DNA of 64,000 nt from Micrococcaceae bacterium Sec5.7 (GCA_039636785.1 CP144169.1:186001-250000), one strand, 5' to 3'. Counted from the stretch's first letter, positions 41,811 through 51,880 are shown. Numbers and translations: made by a program. Notes: generated by a model from the sequence alone, not told the origin.

Positions 41811-43289
41811 TTACTTGACCTCTTCTGTAGTTGCGGGGGTTCTTGAGGATTCGTTGGTGGCGGCTTCCGCCAGTCTGGCCGACTCTGTGCCGGGCCGGTT
41901 CTTGACAACCCAGCCTTCAGTGTTGCGCTGGGCTGCCAGCGACACTGCCAGGGCGCCTGCCGGCACGTCCTTGCGGATCACGGCGCCGGCGCCGCTGTAG
42001 GCACCGTCCCCCACCGTGACCGGTGCAACGAAGACCGTGTTGGAACCTGTGCGGACGCCCGAGCCGATCACCGTGCGGTGCTTTTTCTCGCCGTCGTAAT
42101 TGGCAGTGATGTTGCCGCAGCCGATGTTGGTGTCCTCGCCGATTTCGGCGTCACCTGCATAGCCAAGGTGGGAGAGTTTGGAACCGCGGCCGATCGTTAC
42201 GTTTTTGGTTTCGTAGAATGCGCCGATTTTGCCGGTCTCGCCGAGCACAGTGCCGGGGCGAAGGTACGTGAAAGGGCCGACACTGGCGTTGGCACCGATT
42301 GTGGCCCCTGTTCCGTGCGTCCGGGTCACCTTGGCGCCCTCACCAATGCTGACATCGGTCAGAGTGGTGTCAGGGCCGACGACGGCGTCCCTCGCCACTG
42401 TGGTGTTGCCGTGCAGCTGGGTGTTGGGAAGGATACGGACGTCTTCCTGCAGGGTGACGGTGGAATCGATCCAGGTGGTGGCGGGATCCACCACGGTGAC
42501 CCCGGCGCGCATCCAGGCCTCAACGGTGCGGCGGTTGTGTTCGGCACCGAGGGCGGACAGCTGGACGCGGTCGTTGGCGCCCTCCACCTGCCAGCGGTCC
42601 GCGGTGGCGACGGCGGCAACCCGGCCGCCGGCCTCCCGCGCCAGACCCAGCACATCAGTGAGGTATTTTTCGCCCTGCGAGTTATCTGTGGTGACGTGGA
42701 CCAGAGCATCGCGCAGGACTGCCGCATCAAAGGCATAGATGCCCGAGTTGATCTCGCGGATTTCGCGCTCTGCCTCGGAAGCGTCCTTGTGCTCCCGGAT
42801 CCCGGTCACCGTTCCGTCTTCGGCGCGAAGGATACGGCCGTAACCGGCGGCGTCGTCGAGCACCGCTGTAAGGACAGTGACGGCGTTGCCATCGGCTTCG
42901 TGAGCAGCAACCAGCTCAGCGAGCATCCCCCCGGTCAGCAAGGGCACATCACCGTAGGTCACAACCACTGTTCCGGTGAGCGGTTCCGGGGAATCGAGGG
43001 CCTCAAGCGCCGCTTCCACTGCCCGGCCGGTCCCGGGAACCTCGTCCTGGTCGACAATCAATGCCCCAGGATCGAGCTGCGTGAGGTGCGCTGCGACAAG
43101 ATCACGCTCGTGCCGCACCACCAAGGCAAGCTGCCGGGGGCTGATGGCCCGGGCGGCCAGCAAGGCATGCCCCACCATGGAGCGACCACCGATTTCGTGG
43201 AGGATCTTGGGGGTACGGGATTTCATCCGGGTACCGGCGCCTGCAGCTAAAACGATAACGGCGGCTGGGCCGGTATTCTCGGGGCTCAC
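41811..43289 (-). CDS. glmU: Bifunctional N-acetylglucosamine-1-phosphate uridyltransferase / glucosamine-1-phosphate acetyltransferase
   Basis: 492 residues from GTG 43289, which has AAGGAGAG upstream. It makes UDP-GlcNAc for peptidoglycan. The N-terminal nucleotidyltransferase has LAAGAGTRMKSRTPKILHEIGGRSMVGH and TYGDVPLL; the C-terminal left-handed beta-helix shows hexapeptide repeats (VGPFTYLRPGTVLGETGKIGAFYETKN, LGYAGDAEIGEDTNIGCG). The Ser/Glu-rich tail is typical of actinobacteria. The frame is open upstream to 43388, but that part approaches the tRNA gene and is not protein-like. Confidence 0.95.
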   Translation of the reverse strand: MSPENTGPAAVIVLAAGAGTRMKSRTPKILHEIGGRSMVGHALLAARAISPRQLALVVRHERDLVAAHLTQLDPGALIVDQDEVPGTGRAVEAALEALDSPEPLTGTVVVTYGDVPLLTGGMLAELVAAHEADGNAVTVLTAVLDDAAGYGRILRAEDGTVTGIREHKDASEAEREIREINSGIYAFDAAVLRDALVHVTTDNSQGEKYLTDVLGLAREAGGRVAAVATADRWQVEGANDRVQLSALGAEHNRRTVEAWMRAGVTVVDPATTWIDSTVTLQEDVRILPNTQLHGNTTVARDAVVGPDTTLTDVSIGEGAKVTRTHGTGATIGANASVGPFTYLRPGTVLGETGKIGAFYETKNVTIGRGSKLSHLGYAGDAEIGEDTNIGCGNITANYDGEKKHRTVIGSGVRTGSNTVFVAPVTVGDGAYSGAGAVIRKDVPAGALAVSLAAQRNTEGWVVKNRPGTESARLAEAATNESSRTPATTEEVK

Positions 43290-43397
43290 GTACAGGCTCT
43301 CCTTGTTCGGTTGCGCGGTGGACTGTGCGCGATGCTGTCCGGACCGGCAGTCCGGATGCAGCATCGTCTTCATCCTACTGGACACCATTCACAGCAG

Positions 43398-43469
43398 TTC
43401 CGCCCATAGGATTCGAACCTATACTCCACGGCTCCAAAGGCCGGGGTGCTGCCATTACACCAGGGCGGA
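43398..43469 (-). tRNA. tRNA-Gln (anticodon TTG)
   Basis: Read on the minus strand the 72 bases fold as a cloverleaf: acceptor TCCGCCC / GGGCGGA with discriminator A, a D-arm with TGGTGTAATGGCA, anticodon loop CTTTGGA giving TTG, and a T-arm with GGTTCGAATCC. CCA is not encoded. It lies just upstream of glmU. Confidence 0.95.
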
Positions 43470-43571
43470 CCATGCCCGGGCGTGGAGCCCACGGCACGAG
43501 TATCAATTCTGCCACGAACAGTGTTGCTCCTGCGACATGGCCGGGTGCTTGACATAAGGCATGATGGAACC

Positions 43572-44258
43572 GTGAGCAAGAATGCAGGATTATCCGATAG
43601 GCCGGGCAGCCGGAACGGCAGGCCGGTAAGGGAACCGGGCCATATTCCACGCTCACGGATGACCGGGCCGCAGCGACGCTCACAGCTCATCGAAGTGGGC
43701 CGTACGCTCTTCGCCGTCCGCGGCCTGGATGGCACCACCATCGAGGAAATCGCCGCTTCCGCGGGCGTCTCCAAACCGGTGATTTACGAACACTTCGGTT
43801 CCAAGGAAGGCCTCTACACGCAGGTGGTGGAATTCGAGTTCAGGATTCTGCTGGCCTCCATCAACGCTGCACTGACCGAAGAGGCCAAGCCCCGGGTCCT
43901 GGTGGAACGCGCCGCGCTTGCGCTCCTGACCTACATTGAGGAGCGGACGGACGGCTTCCGGATCCTCATGCGTGATGCCCCGCCGTCACAGCCTGAAGGC
44001 GCCTTTTCCACCCTGCTCTCGCACGTCGCTGCCCGGGTGGAGCACATTCTGTCCGATGAGTTCGCCCGCCGCGGCTTCAGCGCAGCCGACGGCGCCATGT
44101 ACGCGCAGATGCTCGTGGGCATGGTGGCCATGACCGGCCAGTGGTGGCAGGACAGCCGGCAGCCCGACAAACGGGATGTGGCTGCACACCTGGTGAACCT
44201 GGCGTGGAACGGGCTGACAGGACTGAAAAAGGAACCCGAGCTGCGCGGCGAGGACTAG
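43572..44258 (+). CDS. TetR/AcrR-family regulator
   Basis: 228 residues from GTG 43572 (an ATG at 43659, in front of GPQRRSQLIEVG, is possible). The N-terminal helix-turn-helix is clear: RSQLIEVGRTLFAVRGLDGTTIEEIAASAGVSKPVIYEHFGSKEGLY. The C-terminal ligand domain is of the usual TetR size. A TetR gene in the same place next to glmU is conserved in mycobacteria (Rv1019), so it belongs to the core neighbourhood. The ligand and targets are not apparent from this region. Confidence 0.88.
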   Translation: MSKNAGLSDRPGSRNGRPVREPGHIPRSRMTGPQRRSQLIEVGRTLFAVRGLDGTTIEEIAASAGVSKPVIYEHFGSKEGLYTQVVEFEFRILLASINAALTEEAKPRVLVERAALALLTYIEERTDGFRILMRDAPPSQPEGAFSTLLSHVAARVEHILSDEFARRGFSAADGAMYAQMLVGMVAMTGQWWQDSRQPDKRDVAAHLVNLAWNGLTGLKKEPELRGED

Positions 44259-44272
44259 CCGGCAAGCGCGAG

Positions 44273-46102
44273 CTACTCCCCCAGGACCTCCAGTGCGCCC
44301 AGCCATTCGAGTTCCAGGGCTTCGCGTTCTCCGGCGAGGTCCTTGAGCTTTTTGTTGAGCTCCGCGAGCTGTTTGCCCGCGGAGGCGTCTCCTGCCCCGG
44401 CGGTCATCTGCGCGTGGATCTTTTCTTCTTGCTGCGTCAGCTTGCCCAGCTGGCGCTCGATCCTGTTCTTGGCCTTGCGGGCGTCCCGCTTCTCCGCTTC
44501 CGAGGCGCCTGACGTTGCCGCGGCTGTCCCCGGGCTTAAGGCTGTGACAGGGCTTCCGCCGCCCGTGATGGTGGAGCCGGCCATGGTCGCCTCGCGCAGT
44601 TCCAGGTACTGGTCAACTCCGCGGGGCAAGGCGCGGATCTTGGCGTCGCCGAGCAGAGCCATCTGGTGGTCGGTCACGCGTTCAAGCAGGTAGCGGTCGT
44701 GGCTGACCACAACCAGGGTGCCTGGCCAGCCGTCCAGGACGTCCTCCACGGCCGCGAGCGTGTCCGTGTCGAGGTCGTTGGTGGGTTCATCCAGCATCAG
44801 CACGTTGGGCTCCCCCACCAGCAGGCGCAGGAGCTGCAGGCGCCGGCGTTCCCCACCCGAGAGATCCTTGACGGGCGTCCACTGCTTCTGGTTGGTGAAC
44901 CCGAGCTGCTCCACCAGCTGGCCGGCCGTGAATTCCTTGCCGCCCACATTGAACGACCGTTTTTCGCGCTCGATGACCTCGATAACACGAAGGTCGGCGA
45001 CGTCGTCGAGCTCTTTGACTTCCTGCGTCAGGACAGCGGTGACCACGGTCTTGCCGCGCTTGACCTTGCCGGAACTGGGCTTGATCTCACCGTTCAGGAG
45101 CTTCAGCAGGGTGGTCTTGCCTGCGCCGTTCACACCCACCAGCCCGAGCCGCTCGCCGGGAGCCAGCCGCAATGTGATGTTGTCGAAGAGTTTCTGCCCG
45201 GGGTCGCCGCCCAGGAAGTCCAGCGAGACGTTTTCCAGGTCCAGAACATCCTTGCCCAGCCGCGCGGTGGCCATCTTGCTCAGGGCCATGGAATCCCGGG
45301 GCTCCGGAACATCGGCGATCAGCTCATTGGCGGCTTCAATCCGGAACTTGGGCTTGGCCGTGCGGGCAGGGGCACCGCGGCGCAGCCAGGCGAGTTCCTT
45401 CTTCACGAGCTGCTGGCGCTTGCTTTCAACGACATTTGCGCTCCGGTCGCGCTCGGCGCGCGCCAGCACGTACGCCGCATAGCCGCCGTCGAACGGGTCC
45501 ACGATGCCGTCGTGGACCTCCCAGGTCTTGGTGCAGACCTCATCGAGGAACCAGCGGTCGTGGGTGACCACCAGGAACGCGCCCTGGTTGGCCCGCCAGC
45601 GGGTCTTAAGGTGCCGGGACAGCCAGGCCACGCCTTCGACGTCGAGGTGGTTGGTGGGCTCGTCAAGCATGATGACGTCGTGATCCTCAATGAGGAGCTT
45701 GGCCAGCGCAACACGCCGCTTCTGCCCGCCGGAGAGGGCATGGACGTTGGCGTGCCAGTCGACGTCGGACACGAGCCCGCCCATGACCTCGCGGATCTGG
45801 GGGTTGCGGGCCCACTCATAGTCCGCCTGGTCACCGACGATGGCGGCGCCGACGGTGAGGTCGCCGTCGAGCACGTCGCTCTGGTCCAGGTAGCCCACAT
45901 TGACGTCGCCGCGCTTGGTCACCCTGCCCGAATCCGGGGTGGCACGCAACGACAGCAACCGCATCAGCGTCGACTTCCCGTCACCGTTCCTGCCCACCAT
46001 GCCGATCCGGTCGCCCTCCTCAAGTCCGAGGGTGACGCCGTCAAGGACGGTGCGGGTTGCGTACGAGACCATCAGGTTCTCGCCGCCAAGAAGGTGTGCC
46101 AA
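44273..46102 (-). CDS. ABC-F family ATPase (Uup/EttA-like)
   Basis: 609 residues with two ATP-binding cassettes and no membrane part. Cassette 1: Walker A GMVGRNGDGKSTLM, signature LSGGQKRRVALAKLL, Walker B VIMLDEPTNHLD. Cassette 2: GLVGVNGAGKTTLL, LSGGERRRLQLLRLL, VLMLDEPTNDLD. A linker (P-site tRNA interaction motif) joins them, and a C-terminal coiled coil (ARKAKNRIERQLGKLTQQEEKI) is of Uup type. ABC-F proteins act on ribosomes or nucleic acid; an antibiotic resistance role is possible but not indicated. It is 36 bp downstream of ispE, in the same transcript. Confidence 0.92.
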   Translation of the reverse strand: MAHLLGGENLMVSYATRTVLDGVTLGLEEGDRIGMVGRNGDGKSTLMRLLSLRATPDSGRVTKRGDVNVGYLDQSDVLDGDLTVGAAIVGDQADYEWARNPQIREVMGGLVSDVDWHANVHALSGGQKRRVALAKLLIEDHDVIMLDEPTNHLDVEGVAWLSRHLKTRWRANQGAFLVVTHDRWFLDEVCTKTWEVHDGIVDPFDGGYAAYVLARAERDRSANVVESKRQQLVKKELAWLRRGAPARTAKPKFRIEAANELIADVPEPRDSMALSKMATARLGKDVLDLENVSLDFLGGDPGQKLFDNITLRLAPGERLGLVGVNGAGKTTLLKLLNGEIKPSSGKVKRGKTVVTAVLTQEVKELDDVADLRVIEVIEREKRSFNVGGKEFTAGQLVEQLGFTNQKQWTPVKDLSGGERRRLQLLRLLVGEPNVLMLDEPTNDLDTDTLAAVEDVLDGWPGTLVVVSHDRYLLERVTDHQMALLGDAKIRALPRGVDQYLELREATMAGSTITGGGSPVTALSPGTAAATSGASEAEKRDARKAKNRIERQLGKLTQQEEKIHAQMTAGAGDASAGKQLAELNKKLKDLAGEREALELEWLGALEVLGE

Positions 46103-46138
46103 AGGGAACTGCTTTCTTCAAATACGGGTGTAAAGCTC

Positions 46139-47101
46139 TTAAAGGAGGGTATCGGAGATGATGCGCGCACCGTGCACCGGGCCGTGAACGGCCATGGCGT
46201 TCAGGCCGTGGTGCCGGAGATCCTCTGCCAGCCCTTCGGCCGCCTCGGGATTGTGCGTCAGCAATGCCACCGTGGGTCCGGATCCGGAAACGATGCCGGC
46301 GATGGCTCCCCGCGATTCACCCAACCCGAGCGTATCGCGGAGACTGGGCGCCAGCTCTATTGAGGCCCGCTGGAGGTCATTGACCAGCACACGGCTCAGG
46401 GCATCCGCATCGCCGCTGCGCAGAGCCTTGAGAATCTTCGGATCGACGGCGGTGGGTTCGGCGGCCTCCACGCCTTCTGCGTCGCGGAGGCGGTCCAAGG
46501 CCCGGAACACTGCAGGGGTCGGCAGCCCGAAATCTGCTGCGACCAGAACCCAGTCCGTCTGGGCCTTGGCCAGGGCAGGCGAGAGTTCATCCCCGATGCC
46601 CAGGCCAACGGCCGTTCCGCCGAGCAGCGAAAACGGCACGTCTGCCCCGAGTTCAGCGGCCAGGTGGGCGAGCTCGTCCCGGGACAATCCGCTGTTCCAC
46701 AGGGCGTCGCACGCGAGCAGGGTGGCGGCGGCATCCGCCGAGCCGCCGCCCATTCCGCCGGCTACGGGTACGCGTTTGGTGATTTCCAGGTGCACGCCGG
46801 TGGAATGTTCGGAAACGTCAGCCATGATGGCGGCGGCCTTGTACGCGAGATTGTTCCCGTCCAGCGGGATGTCCACGCCGTCCAGGTCCAGTGTGCTCGA
46901 CGGGCTGATGCTGATGGTGATGCCGCCCGTCTCGGTGCTGGTGGCTGCCACTTCCTCATAAAGGGACACCGCCAGGTACACACTGGCCACGGAATGGTAG
47001 CCGTCCGGTCGCAGCGGCCCCACATCGAGCGAGACGTTTACCTTGCCCGGAGCTTTGACCCGGACAGTCCTGGCTGCAAATCGCCCTCTCACTGCGTTCA
47101 T
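46139..47101 (-). CDS. ispE: 4-diphosphocytidyl-2-C-methyl-D-erythritol kinase
   Basis: 320 residues, GHMP kinase family, fourth step of the MEP isoprenoid pathway. Motifs: VRVKAPGKVNVSLDVGPLRPDGYH at the N-terminus, the ATP loop RVPVAGGMGGGSADAAATLLA and the C-terminal GIVSGSGPTVALL. It lies between rsmA and the ABC-F gene, the usual actinobacterial order. Confidence 0.95.
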   Translation of the reverse strand: MNAVRGRFAARTVRVKAPGKVNVSLDVGPLRPDGYHSVASVYLAVSLYEEVAATSTETGGITISISPSSTLDLDGVDIPLDGNNLAYKAAAIMADVSEHSTGVHLEITKRVPVAGGMGGGSADAAATLLACDALWNSGLSRDELAHLAAELGADVPFSLLGGTAVGLGIGDELSPALAKAQTDWVLVAADFGLPTPAVFRALDRLRDAEGVEAAEPTAVDPKILKALRSGDADALSRVLVNDLQRASIELAPSLRDTLGLGESRGAIAGIVSGSGPTVALLTHNPEAAEGLAEDLRHHGLNAMAVHGPVHGARIISDTLL

Positions 47102-47195
47102 GAGTACAAGCTATGGCATGGCACGCCGCTGATCCAAGCATGGACCGCCGCCGCGGTGCAGATCCGCGCAGCGGATGGCTGCCCGCGGGTGATGC

Positions 47196-48083
47196 TCAAG
47201 CCGCCCCTGCCTCGCGCGCTTCGGCGATCTTCGCGAAGGCCGCAATGTCAATCACTTCGCCCCTGGCCGTGGGGTCTATGCCTGCGGCCAGGAGGCAACG
47301 TTCGGCTTCTGCGGCGCTTCCTGCCCAGCCGGCGAGCGCGGCGCGCAGCGTCTTGCGGCGCTGCGCGAAGGCCGCGTCGATAACGGCAAAGACCTGTTCA
47401 CGGGTGGCGCTGGTGACTGGCGGTTCGCGGCGGGTGAAGGCCACCAGCCCGGAGTTGATCTTGGGCGCCGGCCAGAACACGTTCATTCCGATCACACCGG
47501 CCTTGCGCATGCTGCTGTACCAGGCTGCCTTGACTGAGGGCACCCCGTAGGTTTTTGAACCCGGCCCGGCCGCGAGCCTGTCAGCCACCTCGTCCTGCAC
47601 CATCACCAGCCCGTGCCGGAGGCTCGGGAAGTGCTGCAGGAGATGGAGCACCACAGGAACAGCCACGTTGTACGGCAGATTCGCAACGATGGCGGTGGGC
47701 TCCACAGGGAGCTCCGTGACCCTCATGGCGTCGGCCAGCACCAGATGGAAATCCCCGACGGCGTCGGGACGCCACGCGCGGATGGTTTCCGGCAGCTTGG
47801 CAGCCAGCACCGGATCAATTTCGACGGCGACAACCGCCTTCGCTGCGTCCAGCAGTCCCAGCGTCAGGGAGCCGAGGCCGGGCCCGACCTCCAGCACGGT
47901 CTCGTCGGGGCCGATTCCGGCCACGGAAACAATCCTGCGGATGGTGTTGCCGTCAATGACGAAGTTCTGACCGAGCGTCTTGGTGGGACGGACGCCGATC
48001 TCCTCCGCCAGCCTGCGGATGTCGGAAGCACCGAACAGCGGTGCGGGCGCCGTACCGGGCGCGGCGGGAGTCGGTTCAGTCAC
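47196..48083 (-). CDS. rsmA: 16S rRNA (adenine1518-N6/adenine1519-N6)-dimethyltransferase
   Basis: 295 residues. It dimethylates the two adjacent adenines of helix 45 in the small subunit. Motifs: [19 protein letters not shown], the SAM site [16 protein letters not shown], and the catalytic [18 protein letters not shown]. The N-terminal Ala/Pro-rich leader is longer than in E. coli KsgA. It lies between rpf and ispE, as in mycobacteria. Confidence 0.96.
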   Translation of the reverse strand: MTEPTPAAPGTAPAPLFGASDIRRLAEEIGVRPTKTLGQNFVIDGNTIRRIVSVAGIGPDETVLEVGPGLGSLTLGLLDAAKAVVAVEIDPVLAAKLPETIRAWRPDAVGDFHLVLADAMRVTELPVEPTAIVANLPYNVAVPVVLHLLQHFPSLRHGLVMVQDEVADRLAAGPGSKTYGVPSVKAAWYSSMRKAGVIGMNVFWPAPKINSGLVAFTRREPPVTSATREQVFAVIDAAFAQRRKTLRAALAGWAGSAAEAERCLLAAGIDPTARGEVIDIAAFAKIAEAREAGAA

Positions 48084-48160
48084 CTAGGTATCCTATCCCG
48101 CCTGTTCGGGGCATCCTGGGCCACCGGATGCAGGGCTCCCGGCTGCGGGGCAAAGCAAAA

Positions 48161-48187
48161 GCCGGGCCCGGAAAATCCGGACCCGGC
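48161..48187 (-). terminator. Hairpin between rpf and rsmA
   Basis: GCCGGG.CCGGA / TCCGG.CCCGGC with one internal mismatch and an AAA loop, 59 bp past the rpf stop. Without a T-run it may only reduce read-through to rsmA. Confidence 0.55.
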
Positions 48188-48245
48188 CCAAACCGCCTAC
48201 CTCAGCTGTGGTCAACTGCTTCGGAAAGACGGTTGCGATGGTGCC

Positions 48246-49445
48246 CTAGCTGCTCGCGGCCCAACCACAACCCCAGGGCTGGAGGCCACGCTGGGCGTAG
48301 ATTCGGTTGGCGACGTCGATCTGCTGGGCCTTGCTGGCCAGGCTGGCATTGGGTGCATAAGCGCCGCCCCCGGAGCCGAGCCAGGTCTGGATATCGAACT
48401 GCAGTCCACCGTAGTAGCCGTTACCTGAGTTGATGGACCAGTTGCCAGTCGATTCGCACTGGGCGATCTTGTCCCACATGGCCACATTCATCATGGCCGG
48501 AGCGGCGGCGCCGGTGTTGGCCGCCTGGGCCGCAGGTTTTTCTTTGGTTCCCACGGTGATCTTTTCCGTCACGGGCTGCAGCGATACCGACTCGGAAACC
48601 AGTGTCCGGGAGGCTTCACGGCCGTCTACCAGTACCAGCTTGAACTTCTTTGCAACCTTGCCCTGCACGCCGGCCTGGGTGACTTTCTGTTCGCCCTTGA
48701 ACAACGTCTGGCTCTCCGTGGTCAGGGTTTCAAACGGAATCACTTCGCTGGTGCCTGCGGCCTTGCCAGCCACTCGCGAGACCTTGATCACCATGTTGTT
48801 CACCACCTGGGCATTTCCCGGCTGTGAGATGCGGTCGCTCGCGCCCAGCGAGATGCCTTTGTCCTTGATCACCTGCGCAACGTCGCTCGCCGTTGTGGTG
48901 GTCCTGGACGCCTTGCCGTCGGCAAGAATGCTGACGGTCTTCGGCGTCGAGATGGACACGAAGGATCCGGCGACGGAAAGCTGGGCTTCCTTGGGGACGG
49001 AAACTGCGGAGGCGCTTGCCACTCCCAGCTCGGTCACCAGCCCGGCCACGTCCTGGGCCGTGGTGCTGACCGTCTTCTCCGCACCGTCCAGGCTGACCTT
49101 CACGGCCTTGGCCATGTTGACGTTGATCACGGAGCCGTTCTCAACGCGGGCGTCCACGGACGGCGATACCCGGTCCGCGGGCTGCAGTTCCAGCTTGGCG
49201 CTCTTGACCACCTGGCCAACAGTTCCGCCGAAGGTCTGGACGGAGCTCACTTTGCCGTCGATATTCAGAGTGATTGTCTTGTTGTTTCCGACGAAGGCGA
49301 CTAGCCCCAGCACGAGTGCCGAGAGCACGACCAGCTGGGCGCCGACCTTCAGAAAACTGAACTTGCCGTCCGATGTGAAGAAGTTGACCACGATTGCCCG
49401 TAACTTTTGGACCGTCCGGGCACGGGGAAAAACGCACAGGACCAT
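48246..49445 (-). CDS. Resuscitation-promoting factor, RpfB type
   Basis: 399 residues from ATG 49445. A hydrophobic export/anchor segment (LVVLSALVLGLVAFVG) is followed by three DUF348 repeats (each with the pattern ITLNIDGKVSSVQTFGGTVGQVV), a G5 domain around residues 230-310, an Ala-rich linker and the C-terminal transglycosylase-like Rpf domain. The catalytic glutamate is in IAQCESTGNWSINSGNGYYGGLQF. It cleaves peptidoglycan outside the membrane and promotes regrowth. The start is uncertain; GTG 49391 (VVNFFTSDG) is an alternative closer to related proteins. No c-di-AMP riboswitch is visible upstream. Confidence 0.93.
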   Translation of the reverse strand: MVLCVFPRARTVQKLRAIVVNFFTSDGKFSFLKVGAQLVVLSALVLGLVAFVGNNKTITLNIDGKVSSVQTFGGTVGQVVKSAKLELQPADRVSPSVDARVENGSVINVNMAKAVKVSLDGAEKTVSTTAQDVAGLVTELGVASASAVSVPKEAQLSVAGSFVSISTPKTVSILADGKASRTTTTASDVAQVIKDKGISLGASDRISQPGNAQVVNNMVIKVSRVAGKAAGTSEVIPFETLTTESQTLFKGEQKVTQAGVQGKVAKKFKLVLVDGREASRTLVSESVSLQPVTEKITVGTKEKPAAQAANTGAAAPAMMNVAMWDKIAQCESTGNWSINSGNGYYGGLQFDIQTWLGSGGGAYAPNASLASKAQQIDVANRIYAQRGLQPWGCGWAASS

Positions 49446-49687
49446 CCAACGCAAACAACACCCGGAGAGGCGGCCCCGGGCTTGCCCGGAGGTTTGCAGA
49501 AGATATGTGCGCCGCCACACTCACGTTGCAGGACATGTGTGAACTGCCTGCTGCAATACGGAGCGAAATTATCCGTTGGCCTTCCCCGACCCCGGCTAAT
49601 AGTTTTCCACTGTAACCGAAGCGTTATAAAGCGGCCAAGAAATTTACATACTTGGTATCGGCGGGACCGCGGGGTGATTCTGCCGCT

Positions 49688-50584
49688 TCAGTCCCAGGAT
49701 CCGTACGACCGCACCGTATTTTCGCTGATCTGCCCGCAGAGGCCTGCCAGGTCAGTTCCTGTCAATTCGGCCATGGCCCGGACCGTATAGGGAACCAGGT
49801 AACTGGCATTCGGGCGCCCCCTGTACGGATGGGGGGTGAGAAACGGCGCGTCAGTTTCAACCAGCACCAGCTCCGGCTCCGCAATGGCAAGTGCCGCACG
49901 CAGATTGGCTGCATTCTTGAAGGTCAGGGTGCCCGCAAAGGACATGTACCAGCCTTCGCTGTTGCAGATCCGGGCGAGTTCCTCGTCGCCCGAGAAACAG
50001 TGGAAGACCACGCGCTCCGGCGCTCTCTCTTCCCGGAGAACCTGAAGTACGTCGTCGTGGGCGTCGCGGTCATGGATCTGCAGCGTCAGATCCAGGCGTT
50101 TGGCGATGTCGATGTGCCGGCGGAACGAATACCGTTGGTGTGCCAGGCCCTCCCCCTCCGTCCGGAAAAAATCCAGGCCCGTCTCGCCAATGGCGCGGAT
50201 TCTGGGATGACCGGCAAGCCGCTCGATCTCCGTGAGCGCTTTCTCCAGTTCGCCTCTCCGCGCATAGTCCGGGGCGTCATTCGGATGAATCGCGACTGCA
50301 CCAAGGAGCCGCGCATCAAGATCCACGGCCCGGACGGTAAACCGCGACGATTCGAGGTCGCAGCCAACCTGCACTGCACCCTGCACACCTACCGCTTCAG
50401 CCGCGTCCAGGGCGGCGGTAACGCCTACCTGCGCCCGTTCGGAATCCAGGCCGGCGAAGTCCAGGTGGGTGTGGTTGTCCATCACGGGCACCGGGAGCGG
50501 CTCCGGCGCGGGCGGATACCCCTGCTTCCCGGATCCGTCGCTTCCGGACGCTCTGTAGGGCACTGGGGTCAGCGAATTGCACAT
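49688..50584 (-). CDS. tatD: TatD-family metal-dependent DNase
   Basis: 298 residues, TIM-barrel metallo-hydrolase. The metal ligands are in MDNHTHLDFAGL, AIGETGLDFF, LQIHDRDAHDD, VFHCFSGD and VLVETDAPFLTPHP. The first ~34 residues are Pro/Ser-rich and not part of the domain, so the true start could be the ATG before DNHTH (near 50482). It lies upstream of rpf in the conserved tatD-rpf-rsmA-ispE order and is divergent from the moxR operon. Confidence 0.93.
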   Translation of the reverse strand: MCNSLTPVPYRASGSDGSGKQGYPPAPEPLPVPVMDNHTHLDFAGLDSERAQVGVTAALDAAEAVGVQGAVQVGCDLESSRFTVRAVDLDARLLGAVAIHPNDAPDYARRGELEKALTEIERLAGHPRIRAIGETGLDFFRTEGEGLAHQRYSFRRHIDIAKRLDLTLQIHDRDAHDDVLQVLREERAPERVVFHCFSGDEELARICNSEGWYMSFAGTLTFKNAANLRAALAIAEPELVLVETDAPFLTPHPYRGRPNASYLVPYTVRAMAELTGTDLAGLCGQISENTVRSYGSWD

Positions 50585-50749
50585 CCGTCTAGCCTAGCTC
50601 CGGCAGGTTCCCAGCAATTCCCGGAACTCTCTGTCAGCAATGGCAGTTGTGTTAGTAGTCTGGTACGAACACATGCGAACGCCCAACGACGGGCGCGGGC
50701 AGACCTTGCCGTCCCGTCTCAGGCACCACCCAGGGCTGAAAGGCTGCCG

Positions 50750-51880
50750 ATGGACTCCCACCGACACACCACGGTAGACGAAGCACCCCCCGCCGGGCAA
50801 AGCTTCACTGCGGCCGCAGTCCCTGACTCGCACCCGTTCAACGGACACAAGCCTGCCGCCATGGATGCGGATGCCTTCCGCGCCGCGAGCGAGCGCATCC
50901 TCGATGCGATAAATACCGTCATCGACGGGAAAGCCGAAGCCGCCAAACTTGCGCTGACGGTTCTGCTCGCCCAGGGCCATCTCCTCCTCGAAGATGTCCC
51001 CGGGGTCGGCAAGACTCTTCTGGCCAAGACACTCGCGCGGACCATCGACTGTTCGGTAAGCCGGATCCAGTTCACCCCCGATCTCCTGCCCTCCGACGTC
51101 ACGGGTGTCTCCATCTACAACCAGTCTTCGAGGCTGTTCGAGTTCCGTCCCGGTGCCGTGTTCGCCAACATCGTCATCGGTGATGAAATCAACCGTGCCT
51201 CGGCCAAAACGCAGTCGGCGTTGCTGGAGTGTATGGAAGAGCATCAGGTCACTGTGGACGGTGACTCCTACAAGCTGGATGAGCCGTTTATGGTGGTGGC
51301 AACCCAGAATCCGATCGAGATGGAAGGCACGTACCCGCTGCCGGAGGCGCAGCGGGACCGCTTTATGGCCCGGATCTCCATGGGTTATCCGGACAAGGAT
51401 TCCGAGATCGAGATGCTTGAGACGCATCAGGCCACCTCGCCGCTCCTCGGAGTCTCCGCTGTGGCGACCTCCGCTGATGTCGCGGCAATGATCGCCACTG
51501 TCCAGCAGGTCTATGTGTCGCAGGCGGTCAAGGAATACACAGTGTCCGTTGGCCGGGCCACCCGGGAGAGCGCTATGCTTCGGCTCGGTGCCAGCCCGCG
51601 TTCCATGCTCCAGCTGCTCCGGGCGGCGAAGGCTACCGCCGCGCTCGAGGGCAGGGACTTCGTTCTCCCCGATGACGTTGTGAATGTTGCAGAATCGGTG
51701 CTGGCCCACCGCATCATCCTGGACCGAAAGGCCGCCAGCACCGGAGAAACCCCGCACAGCGTCATCCGCGGGATTCTTGCCAAACTGCCGATCAGCCAGG
51801 ATATGTCCAACGCCTCCACCCGAACCGCTGGGCAGGCTGCCGGCAGGGCGCCGGCCGCCGGACAGCGTCAAGGCCGCTAG
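50750..51880 (+). CDS. MoxR-type AAA+ ATPase
   Basis: 376 residues from ATG 50750, with GAAAGG upstream. MoxR AAA domain: Walker A EDVPGVGKTLLAKTLAR, Walker B VIGDEINRASAKTQSALLECMEEHQVTVDG, sensor MVVATQNPIEMEGTYPLPEAQRDRFMARISMGYP. The first ~50 residues are low-complexity. MoxR proteins act as chaperone-like activators for products of their own operon, here the DUF58 and transglutaminase-like proteins. The frame is open far upstream but overlaps tatD on the other strand. Confidence 0.93.
   Translation: MDSHRHTTVDEAPPAGQSFTAAAVPDSHPFNGHKPAAMDADAFRAASERILDAINTVIDGKAEAAKLALTVLLAQGHLLLEDVPGVGKTLLAKTLARTIDCSVSRIQFTPDLLPSDVTGVSIYNQSSRLFEFRPGAVFANIVIGDEINRASAKTQSALLECMEEHQVTVDGDSYKLDEPFMVVATQNPIEMEGTYPLPEAQRDRFMARISMGYPDKDSEIEMLETHQATSPLLGVSAVATSADVAAMIATVQQVYVSQAVKEYTVSVGRATRESAMLRLGASPRSMLQLLRAAKATAALEGRDFVLPDDVVNVAESVLAHRIILDRKAASTGETPHSVIRGILAKLPISQDMSNASTRTAGQAAGRAPAAGQRQGR

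Noticed and set aside
44273-46102. Antibiotic-resistance (Msr/Vga type) ABC-F
   Set aside because: The Uup-like C-terminal coiled coil and housekeeping surroundings speak for a general ABC-F; nothing specific to resistance is visible.
44666-46363. 565-codon plus-strand frame opposite the ABC-F gene
   Set aside because: Shadow of a two-cassette ATPase whose motifs are all intact on the minus strand.
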